The notes under the pieces were generated by a model that worked only from the letters and a program-made list of their open reading frames with translations, had not been told where the DNA came from and made no database searches. DNA of 64,000 bases, from the NCBI RefSeq assembly GCF_045679555.1, contig NC_092094.1, forward strand, positions 31,340,552 through 31,404,551, in the 5' to 3' direction. This stretch comes from Salvelinus alpinus. Its lineage: Eukaryota; Chordata; Actinopteri; Salmoniformes; Salmonidae. How positions within the stretch are numbered: the first letter of the stretch is position 1; each line of letters starts with the position of its first letter. Positions 38,412 to 52,152 of the stretch are shown piece by piece. Position numbers and translations under genes: made by a program.

Positions 38412-39004
38412 ACTACAATACGTGAGTGTCTGTCACCATTAGGCTGGTCCCTATCTCATCGATGCATGTCTCATTGATTCGTACGAGAGAAACGGTTAAT
38501 GTCATTACAGGGTGATTGAGTACTGCAACACCCAGAACATGGGGACAGGAGGGAGCAGATCAGTGTCTGATGACTGGAGGGTCTGATTATAGCACCGCTT
38601 GAGGGACACTGTTATGGTGCCAGAACTCTGGTCATACAGCCCTGGTGGTCCCAGGGACACTATTACAGCAGCCCTGGTCACAGCCCTAATGACCACAGCC
38701 CTACTGGTCACAGCCTTTCTGGTCACAGCCCTACCAGTCCAACCAGTCCAGTCTGAGGAAACAGTCTAGAATCCCAATCTGAGAAAGTGGAGTGATCACT
38801 CTGATATCATTTCACCAGAGATGCCAAAACATACGCACAAACACATAGGTATTTATGCACGCACATACGCACGGATGCACGCAAGCACAATCTTCTCCAC
38901 CCCTTAACAACATCATTACTTCCCATTAATTTTGCTCTAATTGTTAGGGCTGTATATGTTCTGGGAACACTTTTGTGAAATAGTTATATATTTGATGTTC
39001 AGGA
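38091..39004. repeat. Leptin upstream region with simple repeats
   Basis: (TG)n at 38383-38411. A tandem array of GGTCACAGCCCTA-like 12-13 bp units at about 38630-38735. Otherwise unremarkable; no transcription-factor sites are claimed. Confidence 0.6.
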
Positions 39005-39187
39005 CAATTTTTTGTTTATTTTATTTATTTATCCTTTATTTTACCAGGTAAGTTGACTGAGAACACGTTCTCATTTGCAGCAACGACCTGGGGAATAGTT
39101 ACAGGGGAGAGGAGGGGGAACAATGATCCAATTGTAAACTGGGGATTATTAGGTGACCGTGATGGTTTGAGGGCCAGATTGGGAATT

Positions 39188-39221
<34 letters not shown>

Positions 39222-39470
39222 ACGATAAGTGCCATGGGATCTTTAATGACCTCAGAGAGTCAGGACACCCATTTAACGTCCCATCCGAAAGACAGCACCC
39301 TACACTGGGGGATATTTTTTTTTAGACCAGAGGAAAGAGTGCCTCCTACTGGCCCTCCAACACCACTTCCAGCAGCATCTGGTCTCCCATCCAGGAACTG
39401 ACCAGGACCAACCCTGCTTAGCTTCTGAAGCAAGCCAGCAGTGGTATGCAGTATGCAAGCCAGCAGTGGT
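39005..39470 (-). repeat. 5S rRNA-derived SINE (SINE3-like)
   Basis: Read on the minus strand. The head carries GAAGCTAAGCAGGGTTGGTC, then CTGGTCAGTTCCTGGATGGG and AGACC, which are the A box, intermediate element and C box of 5S rRNA. The middle is unrelated, and the tail ends GTTCTCAGTCAACTTACCTG then GTAAAATAAAGGATAAATAA (39010-39070). The tail resembles the 3' end of the LINE at 56563 and of the HpaI SINE. A short duplication of GCAAGCCAGCAGTGGTATG follows the head at 39432-39472. Confidence 0.8.
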
Positions 39471-39479
39471 ATGTTTAGA

Positions 39480-40028
39480 CACAGGTCTGTGTTTGGAACA
39501 CAGGAAGTGAAGAGAGAGAGAGTAAAAGAGAGTTGAGAGAGAGCAAGACAGAGAGAGAAAGAAAGAGCAAGATAGAGAGAGGGTTTGAGAGAGAGAGAGA
39601 GAGTAAAAGAGAGTTGAATGAGAGAGAGGGAGAGAGAGGGAAAGAGTAGGTTTAGAGGGAGAGAGAGTAAATGAGAGTTGAGAAAGAGAGAGCGAGAGAG
39701 AAAGAGAAAGGAGAACTTATCTCCATTTCCAGTTCTCTGTTTTCTCTGTGTCTCTCGGGACACTGACGGGGTGGGGGGAAGGAGGGAGGGACGGAGGGAG
39801 GGAGGAGGGGTTGCTTTCCGTGCGTAAACAGGAATCACACAGGAATCTGGGTAGGAATATGTCCAATGGCCTCACACACTTACTGTAACTCTGGACACAC
39901 GTCACACACATACCTCGGACACACGTCACACACATACCTCACACACATACTCTAAATGTTAATAGTCCAGAAAGTGGGAATCCGGGAGGAGTGAAGAACA
40001 GCCATTGTAATGTTGTAATTTACAGGCA
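39480..40028. repeat. GA-rich simple sequence and short tandem repeats
   Basis: 39512-39720 is an imperfect GAGAGA tract with a spaced GAGAGAGTAAAAGAGAGTTG unit recurring at about 39517, 39596 and 39660. 39893-39950 repeats the unit ACACGTCACACACATACCTC. No gene. Confidence 0.7.
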
Positions 40029-41935
40029 AAGTTCAAATGGCGCCAGAGAGGATGTGCTGTTTTGCTTGTTTTTTCGTATTAATTGTAACTCATTTTGTAC
40101 ATAATGTTGCTGCTACTGGCTCCTATGACCAAAAAGAGCTTCTGGACATCAGAACATCGATTACTCACCTCGAACTGGACAAAGACTTTTTATTTAATGA
40201 CGGGACATTAAAAACTCTCAAATCTTATGTTTCACTGAGATGTGGCTGAACGACGACACGGATAATATAGAGCTGGCTGGCTTCTCCGTGCATCGCCAGG
40301 ACAGAGCAGCTACGTCTGGTAAGATGAGGGGCGGGAGTGTGTGTCTATTTGTCAATAACAGCTGGTGTGCGATGTCTAATATTAAAGAAGTCTCGAGGTA
40401 TTGCTCGCCTGAGGTAGAATACCTCATGATAAGCTGTAGACCACACTATCTACCAAGAGAGTTCTCATCTATATTATTCGTAGTTATCTATTTACCACCA
40501 CAAGCCGATGCTGGCACTAAGACCGCGCTCAATGAGCTGTATAAGGCCATAAGCCAGGGACTTTAATACAGGCCAACTTAAATCAGTTTTTCCTCATTTC
40601 TACCAGCATGTCACGTGTAACCAGAGGGAAGAAAACTTGAGACCACCTTTACTCCACACACAGAGACGCATAAAAAGCTCTCCCTCACCCTCCATTTGGC
40701 AAATCAGACCATAATTCTATCCTACTGATTCCTGCTTACAAGCAAAAACTAAAGCGGGAAGTACCAGGACTCGCTCAATACGGAAGTGGTCAGATGATGC
40801 AGATGCTACGCTACAGGACTGTTTTGCTAGCACAGACTGGAACATGTTCCGGGATTCATCCAATGGCATTGAGGAGTACACCACCTTAGTCACCAGCTTC
40901 ATCAATAAGTGCAGACAGATTGACAGATGATGCAATCTCAATCGTACTCCACACTGCCCTTTCCCACCTGGACAAAAGGAACACCTATGTGAGAATTTTG
41001 TTAATTGACCACAGCTCAGCATTCAACACCATAGTGCCGACAAAGCTCATCACTAAGCTAAGGACCCTGGGACTAAACTCCTCCCTTTGCAACTGGATCC
41101 TGGACTTCCTGACAGGCCACCCCCAGGTGGTAAAGGTAGGCAATAACACATCTGCCACGCTGATCCTCAACACTGGGGAACAGTGTTTAGTCCCCTCCTG
41201 TACTCCTTGTTCACCCACGACTGCATGGCCAAGCACGACTCCAACACCATCATGAAGTTTGCTGAAGACACAACAGTGGTAGGCCTGATCACCAACAACG
41301 ATGAGAGGAGGAGGATAAGGAGGAGGTCAGAGACCTGGCAGTGTGGTGCCAGGACAACAACCTCTCCCTCAACGTGATCAAGACAAAGGAGCTGATCGTG
41401 GACTACAGGTTAAGGAGGGACGAACAGGCCCCCATTAACATCGAGAGTTTCTAGTTCCTTGGTGTCCACATCACCAACGAACTATCATGGTCCAAACACA
41501 TCAAGACAGTTGTGAAGAGGGCACAACCACACCCTCAGGAGACTGAAAAGATTTGTCATGGGTCCCCAGATCCTCAAAAAAGTTATACCGCTGCACCATC
41601 GAGAGCATCCTGACCGGTTGCATGGCATGGCAACTGCTCGGCATCTGAACGTAAGGTACTACAGAGGGTAGTGCGTATGGCCCAGCCAAGCTTCCTGACA
41701 TCCAGACATATATACCAGAGGAAGGCCCCAAAAATGTTCAAAGACTCCAGTCACCCAAGTCATAGACTGTTCTCTCTGCTCTCGCACGGCAAGTGGTACC
41801 GGAGAGCCAATTCTAGGCTAGGATCATATATATACTTTTTTTCACTTCAGTTTATTTAGTAAGCATTTCACGGTAAGGTCTACCTGTTGTATTCAGCGCA
41901 TGTGAGAAATTTCATTTGATTTGATTTGAGTTATG
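40029..41935 (+). mobile_element. LINE (CR1/Rex1-type), internally deleted, with endonuclease
   Basis: Second copy of the family at 27818, here with the 5' end. The frame at 40037-40249 begins MAPERMCCFACFF, and 40240-40566 encodes part of the APE-type endonuclease (LAGFSVHRQDRAATSGKMRG, GGSVCLFVNNSW, FVVIYLPPQADAG). A large deletion then joins directly to the [22 protein letters not shown] (40920) and [20 protein letters not shown]. The RT catalytic box reads FAEDTT instead of FADDTT. The 3' end is at about 41935 in a GATTTGATTTGA tail. Inactive. Confidence 0.85.
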
Positions 41936-42276
41936 CAATATTGTACTATTGTGACAATCAACACTGATTAACCCAATGTGTTAGCAATGTAGCAGAGGTA
42001 TGCAATGCATAAACCTCAGATACTGTCACCTGGTAGAACTGAGATGAAAGGTGCTCTTTATAATGAACGTGTTTTAGGTAATATTGAGGTAATGTTAACA
42101 TAGCTTGGGGGAATAAGAGATTTGAAAGTCTTAGTTTTATAGAAAATATGTCACCAATTACTGTTCCAAAAAGAAAGTATAGAAATAAGTCAGATCCTTT
42201 ACCTAATGGTATGCTCAAAACATTTTGAAAGCACAGGGCTTGTGCAACGTCATTTTTGTCTTACAGGAATAATATA
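41936..42276. other. Intergenic, nothing recognised
   Basis: AT-rich, no recognisable feature. Confidence 0.3.
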
Positions 42277-43227
42277 TACAGTACCAGTCAAAAGTTTGGA
42301 CACACCTACTCATTCAAGGGTTGTTCTTTATTTTGACTATTTTCTACATTGTAGTAGAAATGAGTGAAGACATCATTGAGTGAAGACATCAAAACTATAA
42401 AATAACACATATGGAATCATGTAGTATCCAAACAATTGTTAAATAAATCAAAACATATTTTATATTTCAGATTCTTCAATGTAGCCACCATTTGCACTGA
42501 ACAGCTTTGCACACTCTTGGCAAACTCTCAACAAGCTTTATGAGGAATGCTTTTCCAACAGTCTTGAAGGAGTTCCCACATATGCTGAGCACTTGCTGGC
42601 TGCTTTTCCTTCACTCTGCGGTCCAACTCATCCCAAACCATCTCAATTGGGTTGAGGTCGGGTGATTGTTGAGGCCAGGTCATCTGATGCAGCACTCCAT
42701 CACTCTCCTTCTTGGTCAAATAGCCCTTACACAGCTTAGAGGTGTGTTTTGGGTCATTGTCCTGTTGAAAACCCAATTATAGTCCCACTAAGCGCAATCC
42801 AGAGTGGATGGCGTATCGCTGCAGAATGCTGTGGTAGCCATGCTGGTTAGGTGTGCCTTGAATTCTAAATAAATCACAGACAGTGTCACCAGCAAAGCAC
42901 CCCCACACCATCACACCTCCTCCTCCATGCTTCACAGTGGGAACCACACATACGGAGATCATCCGTTCACCCACTCTGTGTCTCACAAAGACACGGCGGT
43001 TGGAACCAAAAAGCTCAAATTTGGACTCATCAGACCAAAGAACAGATTTCCTCCGGTCTAATGTCCATTGCTCGTTTTTTGGCCAAAGCAATTCTCTTCT
43101 TCTTATTGATGTTCTTTAGTAGTGGTTTCTTTGCAGCAATTAGCCTATGAACAGTTGATGTTGAGATGTGTCTGTTACTTGAACTCTGTGAAGCATTTAT
43201 TTGGGCTGCAATCTGAGATGCAGTTAA

Positions 43228-45224
43228 AACCTCTTGACACTACAGGGGGTGCTGTTTCAACTTGGACATTTATCGTTCCCAAATTAAACTGCCTCGTACT
43301 CAATTCTTGCTCGTACAATATGCATATTATTATTACTATTGGATAGAAAACAATCTCTAGTTTCTAAAACCGTTTGAATTATGTCTGTGGGTGAACCAGA
43401 ACTCTTTCTGCAGCGAAATCCATGACAGGAACTGCGAAGGTCTGAAAACGAGGCTCTGTTCTCAGATCAGTTTAAAGCTCTGTATGTATCCTATGGGTCG
43501 ACATGAACTGCACCCGCCTTCCCCTGGATGTCAGTAACCAATGAGAAGTGGAATGGAGTGTCTACGTAGTTCTCAGAGCTTATAAAAGGCCAAGGAACGA
43601 AGTGCGCTCTCTTTTCGTCGTTCGTCATTGCGCAAAGCAAGACCTCAAGATGGCATTTTGAAACGCTCAGTTATTGGCCTTAGCTATATCCGTCTGTAAT
43701 TTAATTCGATATAGGTGTTAGAAACATCATAACGAAGTTATTTTAAACCGAGTTATATCAGTTTATGCGAGTATATTGCTATTTTCGGAATTTCCTTAGT
43801 ATTGCGTTTTGGGGATTTGGGAATGTTGTGGCCACATAGCTATTGTTAGCTGCTAATTCCGAAGTTGAAGACGACGTTTTACAACCAAGCAACGATTATT
43901 TTGGACAAAGGACACCTTGCCCAAGATTCTGATGGAAGCTCGTCCAAAAGTAAGAACTATTTATGATGTTATTCCGTATTTATGTGGAAAAATGTAAACG
44001 CATTTGTCCGCCGTTATTGCGGCACTAGTCTGGCTGTAACGCACACTGTATGTCTAGTAACGTTAATTTTTAAAATCTAACTCAGTGGTTGCATTAATAA
44101 CTAATGCATCTTTCATTTGCTGTCCAACCTGTATTTTTTAGTCAATCTAATCGATAAATAATCGTAAACTTAGGTGCCTTTCCAAGATGGCGCCGGCCAG
44201 AATGCATGACCTGTTGCCACTGATCACATTGTATAACAACGATTTGTGCTGCTAAATATGCACATTTTCGAACAAAACCTATATGCATTGTGTAATATGA
44301 TGTTACAGGACTGTCATCTGACGAAGTATATCAAGGTTAGTCCAAAATTATATATCTTTTGCTGTATTGTTACGATCGCTAACCTGTGCTGCTGGTAAAT
44401 TGCTTGTGTTTCTGGCTATTGTGCTAAGCTAATATAATGCTATATTGTGTTTTCGCTGTAAAACACTTAAAAAATCTGACATATTGGCTGGATTCACAAG
44501 ATGTTGGGCTTTCATTTGCTGTACGCTGTGTATTTTTCAGAAATGTTTTAAGATGAGTAATTAGGTATTTGACGTTGGTCTCTGTAATTATTCTGGCAGC
44601 TTCGGCACTATTTCAGATTGCAGCTGCAATGTAGAACTGTGATTTATACCTGAAATATGCACATTTTTCAAAAAAAACATATGCTATACAATAAATATGT
44701 TATCAGACTGTCATCTTATGAAGTTGTTTCTTGGTTAGTGGCTATTTATATCTTTATTTGGTCGAATTAGTGATGGCTACTGATGGAGTAAAAAACTGGT
44801 GGAGTAAAAAAAGTGGTGTCTTTTGCTAACGTGGTTAGCTAATAGATTTACATATTGTGTCTTCCCTGTAAAACATTTTAAAAATCAGAAATGATGGCTG
44901 GATTCACAAGATGTGTATCTTTCATCTGGTGTCTTGGACTTGTGATTTAATGATATTTAGATTTACATTTACATTTACATTTAACTGACGCTCTTATCCA
45001 GAGCGACTTACAAATTGGAAAGTTCATACATATTCATCCTGGTCCCCCCGTGGGGAATGAACCCACAACCCTGGCGTTGCAAGCGCCATGCTCTACCAAC
45101 TGAGCCACACGGGACCTGTGGGACTAGATGCTAGTATTTACTTGTGACGCTATGCTAGGCTATGCTAGTCAGCTTTTTTACTGTGGGGGGTGCTCCCGGA
45201 TCCGGGTTTGGGAGGAATTAGAGG
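43228..45224 (+). mobile_element. TTAA-flanked non-autonomous DNA element, full length
   Basis: TTAA on both sides (43224-43227, 45225-45228). Deleting the insert gives GCAGTTAACTCTAATGAAC, the unbroken Tc1 transposase sequence. Ends: AACCTCTTGACACTACAGGG at left, and CCGGGTTTGGGAGGAATTAG then AGG at right, so AACCTCT is inverted at the two tips. No protein-coding frame. A tRNA-derived SINE lies near the right end. The TTAA target and short termini are of piggyBac type, but no transposase is present to confirm this. Confidence 0.8.
44961..45116 (-). repeat. tRNA-derived SINE, minus strand
   Basis: On the minus strand the head GGTCCCGTGTGGCTCAGTTG then GTAGAGCATGG is tRNA-like, with the A box TGGCTCAGTTGG and a B-box-like GGGTTCATTCCCC. 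The tail GTCGCTCTGGATAAGAGCGT and TAAATGTAAATGTAAAT is the common fish SINE tail. It sits inside the TTAA element. Confidence 0.88.
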
Positions 45225-45842
45225 TTAACTCTAATGAACTCTGGGTTTTCCTATCCTGTGGCGGTCTACATGAGAGCCAGTTTCATCATAGTGCTTGATG
45301 GTTTTTGTGACTGAACTTAAAGAAACTTTGAAACTTAAAGAAACTTTCTGTATTGACTGACCTTCATGTCTTAAAGTAATGATGGACTGTTGTTTTTTGT
45401 CTTTACTTACTTGAGCTGTTCTTGCCATAATATGGACTTGGTATTTGACCAAATAGGGCAATCTTCTGTATTCCACCATATTCCACTTTGTCACAACACA
45501 ACTGATTGGCTCAAACACATTAAGAAGGAAAGAAATTCCACAAATGAACTTTTAACAATGCCTGTTAATTGAAATTTATTCCAGGTGACTACTCATGAAG
45601 CTGGTTGAGAGAATGCCAAGAGTGTGCAAAGCTGTCATCAAGGCAAAGGGTGGCTACTTTGAAGAATCTAAAATCTAAAATCTATTTTGATTTGTTTAAC
45701 GCTTTTTTGTTAATATATTTTTCCATATGTGTTATTTTATAGTTTTGATGTCTTCACTGTTATTCTACAATGTATAAAATATTTAAAATAAAGAAAAACC
45801 CTTGAATGAGTATGTGTGTCCAAACATTTCACTGGTACTGTA

Positions 45843-47800
<1,958 letters not shown>

Positions 47801-48095
47801 GCCAGTTGACCTACTTCTGCAGTTTATGGAAATACCTACAGATAGTGTATTACTGGAAGGGCTGTGGCCAGCCTGGAGTAACATGGAAAACCAAGCATTC
47901 CCAAAAGCAAGACTTGGCAGGATGAGTCAGAGGCATTCTTGGAATTCTGAATTAGCTCAGCTCTGTAGGTCATCTGATGGAGGGATAGATGTTCCATATA
48001 AGAGACCCCCTGGTGAGTAACGCTCACAGTCCTGAGTGTCCTATCAAATCACCAACACACTGAGTCTGCTGTCTAGACAACACTGTGGTACACTT

Positions 48096-48720
48096 TCAGA
48101 AAAAAGGGTTCCATAGGAGAACTATTTGAAGAACCTTTTTGTGTTCCAGGTAGAACCCTTTTGGGTTCCATGTAGAACCCTTTCCACAGAGGGTTCTACA
48201 TGGAATCCAAAAGGCTGCTTTCTACCTGTAACCAACATGGGTTATCCTATGGGGTCAGCCGAAGAAACCTTTTGGAACCCTTTGTGCCAAAACACAAAAA
48301 CAGCCAGAACTATTGTGTCAGAGCAGAAAAAAATAGATTATTCTGGCATTGGACTTTGAAACCCAAGTTTACCAGTATGAACTGCACATGAAGAAAACAA
48401 TTAGAAATACAGAACTGATATAAGGCAATTTTGTCCTTTATTGAAACTGGAAAGTACACTCATAAAAAAAGTTATAGGGTTCTTCAGGTTGTCCCCATAG
48501 GGGAACCCTTTTTGGTGCTAGGTAGAACCCTTTACACAGGGTTCTACTGAGAACCCTCTTTACATGGTTCTACCAAGAACCCTTTTATTATCTAACGGTT
48601 CTTCCTAGAACCCTCTATGAATGGTTCTACCGAGAGCCCTTTTATCTTTGAAGGGTTCTACCTTGAACACTCTATGAACGGTTCTACCAGGAACCCTTTT
48701 ATCTTATGATATTTTTAAAA
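48096..48720. repeat. GGTTCTAC/GTAGAACC palindromic repeat clusters
   Basis: Two clusters (48096-48290 and 48455-48720) in which AGAACCCTTTT, GGTTCTACC and their inverses recur every 20-45 bp, e.g. GGTTCCATGTAGAACCCTTT, GGTTCTACATGGAATCC and GGTTCTACCAAGAACCC. This matches a family of non-autonomous DNA elements with internal palindromic repeats common in fish; no clean borders seen. Confidence 0.65.
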
Positions 48721-48776
48721 TGAAACACTTTACCACAATATGTTAAATACTGTAAATCATAAGGCTTTTCTTTGAG

Positions 48777-49154
48777 TGTAACGATCCTCTTCGTCTGATG
48801 GAGAGTAGTCAAGATCGGACCAAAACGCAGCGTGGTAAGTGTCCATGTTAATATTTATTTTAACTCAGAACACTAAGACAAAATAACAAAAATAGACCAA
48901 CACGAAACAGTTCTGTCTGGTGCAGACACAGAGACAGAAAACAACTACCCACAAACACAGGTGGGAACAGGCTACCTAAGTATGGTTCTCAATCAGAGAC
49001 AATGAATGACAGCTGCCTCTGATTGGGAACCATACCAGGCCAAACACATAGAAAAGGACAACATAGAACAAAACATAGAATGCCCACCCCAACTCACGCC
49101 CTGACCAAACCAAAATAGAGACATAAAAAGGATCTCTAAGGTCAGGGCGTGACA
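48777..49154 (-). repeat. Solo LTR, minus orientation
   Basis: Bounded by the perfect 5-bp duplication TTGAG (48772-48776, 49155-49159). Read in reverse it starts TGTCACGCCCTGACC and ends CGTTACA. It holds the conserved stem-loop (48980-49036) followed in the sense direction by ACTTAGGTAGCC. Closest to the LTR at 22189. Confidence 0.88.
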
Positions 49155-49377
49155 TTGAGGGCCTATTCATACCCTAACATAGTGGTCTGAAACTCTTGGT
49201 TTACAGGCCAAATCAGGCCTGCAAGTCATATTATGCTGGCTTGCAAAGTGATGTGTAATTCCTATTGGAATCTAGCCAAAGTAAGGATATCCATCACTTG
49301 GAATTTTGAATCACCCGCAACCTACATTCAGAATGACTGTCAGGGTAGGGAAGATTGATTACAGAGACTACCTAAAT

Positions 49378-50201
49378 CAGGGATGGGAAACTTTGATGGG
49401 GGGGTGGGAGCCACAAAACACTTCTGAACTCATCTTGAGGGACCGCAGTGGCTCACAGGTCTGCATACCCACATCCATACTCACACATGCCGTCAGAGCC
49501 GGCCCTAGCCTTATGATGGCCCTAAGTGCAATTTTTGGGTGGAGAGAAAAATGTGCAGTTGTACAGCATATTTCCTTCATTTCTACACATTTTGCCATAG
49601 GGTGGTGTCACGACTTCCGCCGAAGTCGGTCCCTCTCCTTGTTCGGGCGGCGTTCAGCGGTCGACGTCACCGGCCTTCTAGCCATTGACTTTTCATTTTC
49701 CATTTGTTTTGTCTTTGTCTTACACACCTGGTTACAATCCCCCAATTACTTGTTAATTATTTAACCCTCTGTTCCCCCATGTTTGTTTGTGAGTGATTGT
49801 TTCTTGCATTGCGGTCCGTTATGTGTGGCCTTGGATTTATTGACGTGTATTGTATATTTGTTGAGTAAATTGCGTACATTACTCTTATCTGCTGTCCTGC
49901 GCCTGACTCATCTACACCAGCTACACACAGACGCATTACAGGTGGATAGAAATGTTGCTGTTTTTAATATGATACTGTATCTGAATGATAGTGAATAACA
50001 AAATTAATGGGGGCCCACTGGTCAGTAATTTGACCACGATCACTACAAGTTTACATAGCTGGCTAGATAGCTGACTCACTGTCAGTGACTGACATAACAA
50101 GAGAACAAATTCTGATGCACAACCAAATTTCTAAGTTGCACCTTCTGTATTCTACTATTTTATTTCACGGGTCCCGCGGGCCACCTGTTGCCCATCTCTT
50201 C
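49378..50201. mobile_element. hAT MITE carrying a solo LTR
   Basis: Ends CAGGGATGGGAAACTTTGAT and the inverse of GAAGAGATGGGCAACAGGTG are imperfect inverted repeats. The flanks ACCTAAAT and CCCTAAAT differ at one of eight bases, consistent with a hAT 8-bp duplication. No coding frame. A solo LTR occupies 49606-49940. Confidence 0.75.
49606..49940 (+). repeat. Solo LTR (TGTCACGACTTCC family)
   Basis: Starts TGTCACGACTTCCGCCGAAG and ends CAGACGCATTACA, with the perfect 5-bp duplication GGTGG (49601-49605, 49941-49945). A short hairpin GACTTCCGCCGAAGTC lies next to the 5' tip (49612-49627). A family distinct from the stem-loop LTRs. Confidence 0.88.
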
Positions 50202-50522
50202 CCCTAAATATTATAAACTGGAAAAACCATCTCAGTTACGGGTGCAATAAATCCACAGCTCCTTCGGAAAGTATTCAGACTTTTTCCACATTTTGTTTTA
50301 CGTTACAGCCTTATTCTAAAATGGAAACAAATGGAAATATCACATTCACATAAGTATTTACTCAGTACTTTGTTGAATCACCTTTGGCAGCGATTACAAC
50401 CTTGAGTCTTGGGTGTGACGCTGCAAGCTTGGCACACCTGTGTTTGGGGAGTTTCTCCCATTCTTCTCTGCAGATCCTCTCAAGTTCTGTCAGGTTGGAT
50501 GGGGAGCGTCGCTGCACAGCTA

Positions 50523-52152
50523 CAGTTGAAGTTGGAAGTTTACATGCACTTAGATTGGAGTCATTAAAACTCGTTTTTCAATCACTCCACAAATTTCTTG
50601 TTAACAAACTATAGTTTTGGCAAGTCGGTTAGGCCATCTACTTTGTGCATGGTAAAAGTATTTTTTCCAACAATTGTTTACAGACAGATTATTTCACTTA
50701 TAATTCACTGTATTACAATTCCAGTGGGTCAGACGTTTACTAAGTTGACTGTGCCTTTAAACAGCTTGGAAAATTCCAGAAAATGATGTCATGGCTTCAG
50801 AAGCTTCTGATAGGCTAATTGACATCATTTGAGTAAATCGGAGGTGTACCTGTGGATGTATTTCAAGGCCTACCTTCAAACTCAGTGCCTCTTTGCTTGA
50901 CATCATGGCAAAATCAAAAGAAATCAGCCAAGACCTCAGAAAAAAAATTGTAGACCTCCACAAGTCTGGTTCATCCTTGGGAGCAATTTCCAAACGCATG
51001 AAGGTACCACGTTCATCTGTACAAACAATAGTACGCAAGTATAAACACCATGGGACCATGCAGCTGTCATACCTCTCAGGAAGGAGACGCGTTCTGCCTC
51101 CTAGAGATGAACGTACTTTGGTGTGAAAAGTGCAAATCAATCCCAGAACAACAGCAAAGGACCTTGTGAAGATGCTGGAGGAAACAGGTACAAAAGTATC
51201 TATATCCACAGTGAACGAGTCCTATATCGGCATAACCTGAAAGGCCGCTCAGCAAGGAAGAAGCCACTGCTCCAAAACCGCCATAAAAAAGACTGACTAC
51301 AGTTTGCAACTGCACATGGGGACAAAGATTGTACTTTTTGGAGAATTGTCCTCTGCTTTGATGAAACAAAAATAGAACTGTTTGGACATAATGACCATCG
51401 TTATGTTTGGAGGAAAAAGGGGGAGGCTTGTAAGCCGAAGAACACCATCCCAACCGTGAAGCACGGGGGTGGCAGCATCATGTTGTGGGTGCTTTGCTGC
51501 AGGAGGGACTGGTGCACTTCACAAAATATATGGCATCATGAGGATGGAAAATGATGTGGATATATTGAAGCAACATCTCAAGACATCAGTCAGGAAGTTA
51601 AAGCTTGGTCGCAAATGGGTTTTCCAAATGGACAACGACTTCAAGCATACTTCCAAAGTTGTGGCAAAATGGTTTTTAGGACAGCAAAGTCAAGGTATTG
51701 GAGTAGCCATCACAAAGCCCTGACCTCATCCTATAGAGAATTTGTGGGCAGAACTGAAAAAGCACGTGCAAGCAAGGAGGCCTACAAACCTGACTCAGTT
51801 ACACCAGCTCTGTCAGGAGGAATGGGCCAAAATTCACCCAACTTATTGTGGGAAGCTTGTGGAAGGCTACCCGCAACGTTTGACCCAAGTTAAACAATTC
51901 ATAGGCAATACTACCAAATACTAATTGAGTGTATGTACATTTCTGACCCACTGGGGATGTGATGAAAGAAATGAAAGCTGAAATAAATCGTTCTCTCTAC
52001 TATTATTGTGACATTTTACATTCTTAAAATAAAGTGGGGATCCTATCTGACCTAAGACAGGGAATTCTTACTAGGATTAAATGTCAGGATTTGAGAAAAA
52101 AATTGTTTAAATGTATTTGGCTAAGGTCTATGTAAACTTCCGACCTCAACTG
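50523..52152 (+). mobile_element. Sleeping Beauty-type Tc1 element
   Basis: 1630 bp with TA at both ends (50521-50522, 52153-52154). Left CAGTTGAAGTTGGAAGTTTA; right inverse of CAGTTGAGGTCGGAAGTTTA. Full length but with a decayed gene. Confidence 0.95.
50905..51924 (+). pseudogene. Sleeping Beauty-type transposase pseudogene
   Basis: The N-terminus is well preserved from ATG 50905: [40 protein letters not shown], and the GRRR linker. A TGA follows at 51124-51126, where the family has CGA (Arg), the same change as at 10674. Frameshifts near 51214, 51280 and 51490 split the catalytic domain; pieces with FQMDNDFKHTSK and the C-terminal TYCGKLVEGYPQRLTQVKQF remain. The stretch SPDLN has been lost. 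Confidence 0.9.

Larger units (their letters stand above)
42528..45428 (-). pseudogene. Tc1 transposase pseudogene, split
   Basis: The N-terminus MARTAQVSKDKKQQSIITLR starts at 45428 and runs to 45231. The chain then breaks at the nested TTAA element and resumes at about 43140. The catalytic region has WSDESKFELFGSNRRVFVR and VKHGGGGVMVWGCF (43091-42780), one TAA at 42779-42777, then FQQDNDPKHTSK and [14 protein letters not shown] down to the end at 42528. The catalytic triad is still readable; the inactivating events visible are the single stop in the middle, small changes in the N-terminal domain, and the insertion. Confidence 0.88.
42279..45840 (-). mobile_element. Tc1-like element split by a TTAA element
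   Basis: Termini CAGTACCAGTCAAAAGTTTG (42279) and the inverse ending GTCCAAACATTTCACTGGTACTG-type sequence at 45840, with TA at 42277-42278 and 45841-45842. The original length was about 1.56 kb; 2.0 kb of foreign DNA occupies 43228-45224. A second member of this family lies at 56492-62328. Confidence 0.92.

Noticed and set aside
39355-39430. A 5S rRNA gene
   Set aside because: Only the internal-promoter half of 5S is matched, joined to a LINE-like tail, so it is a SINE head.
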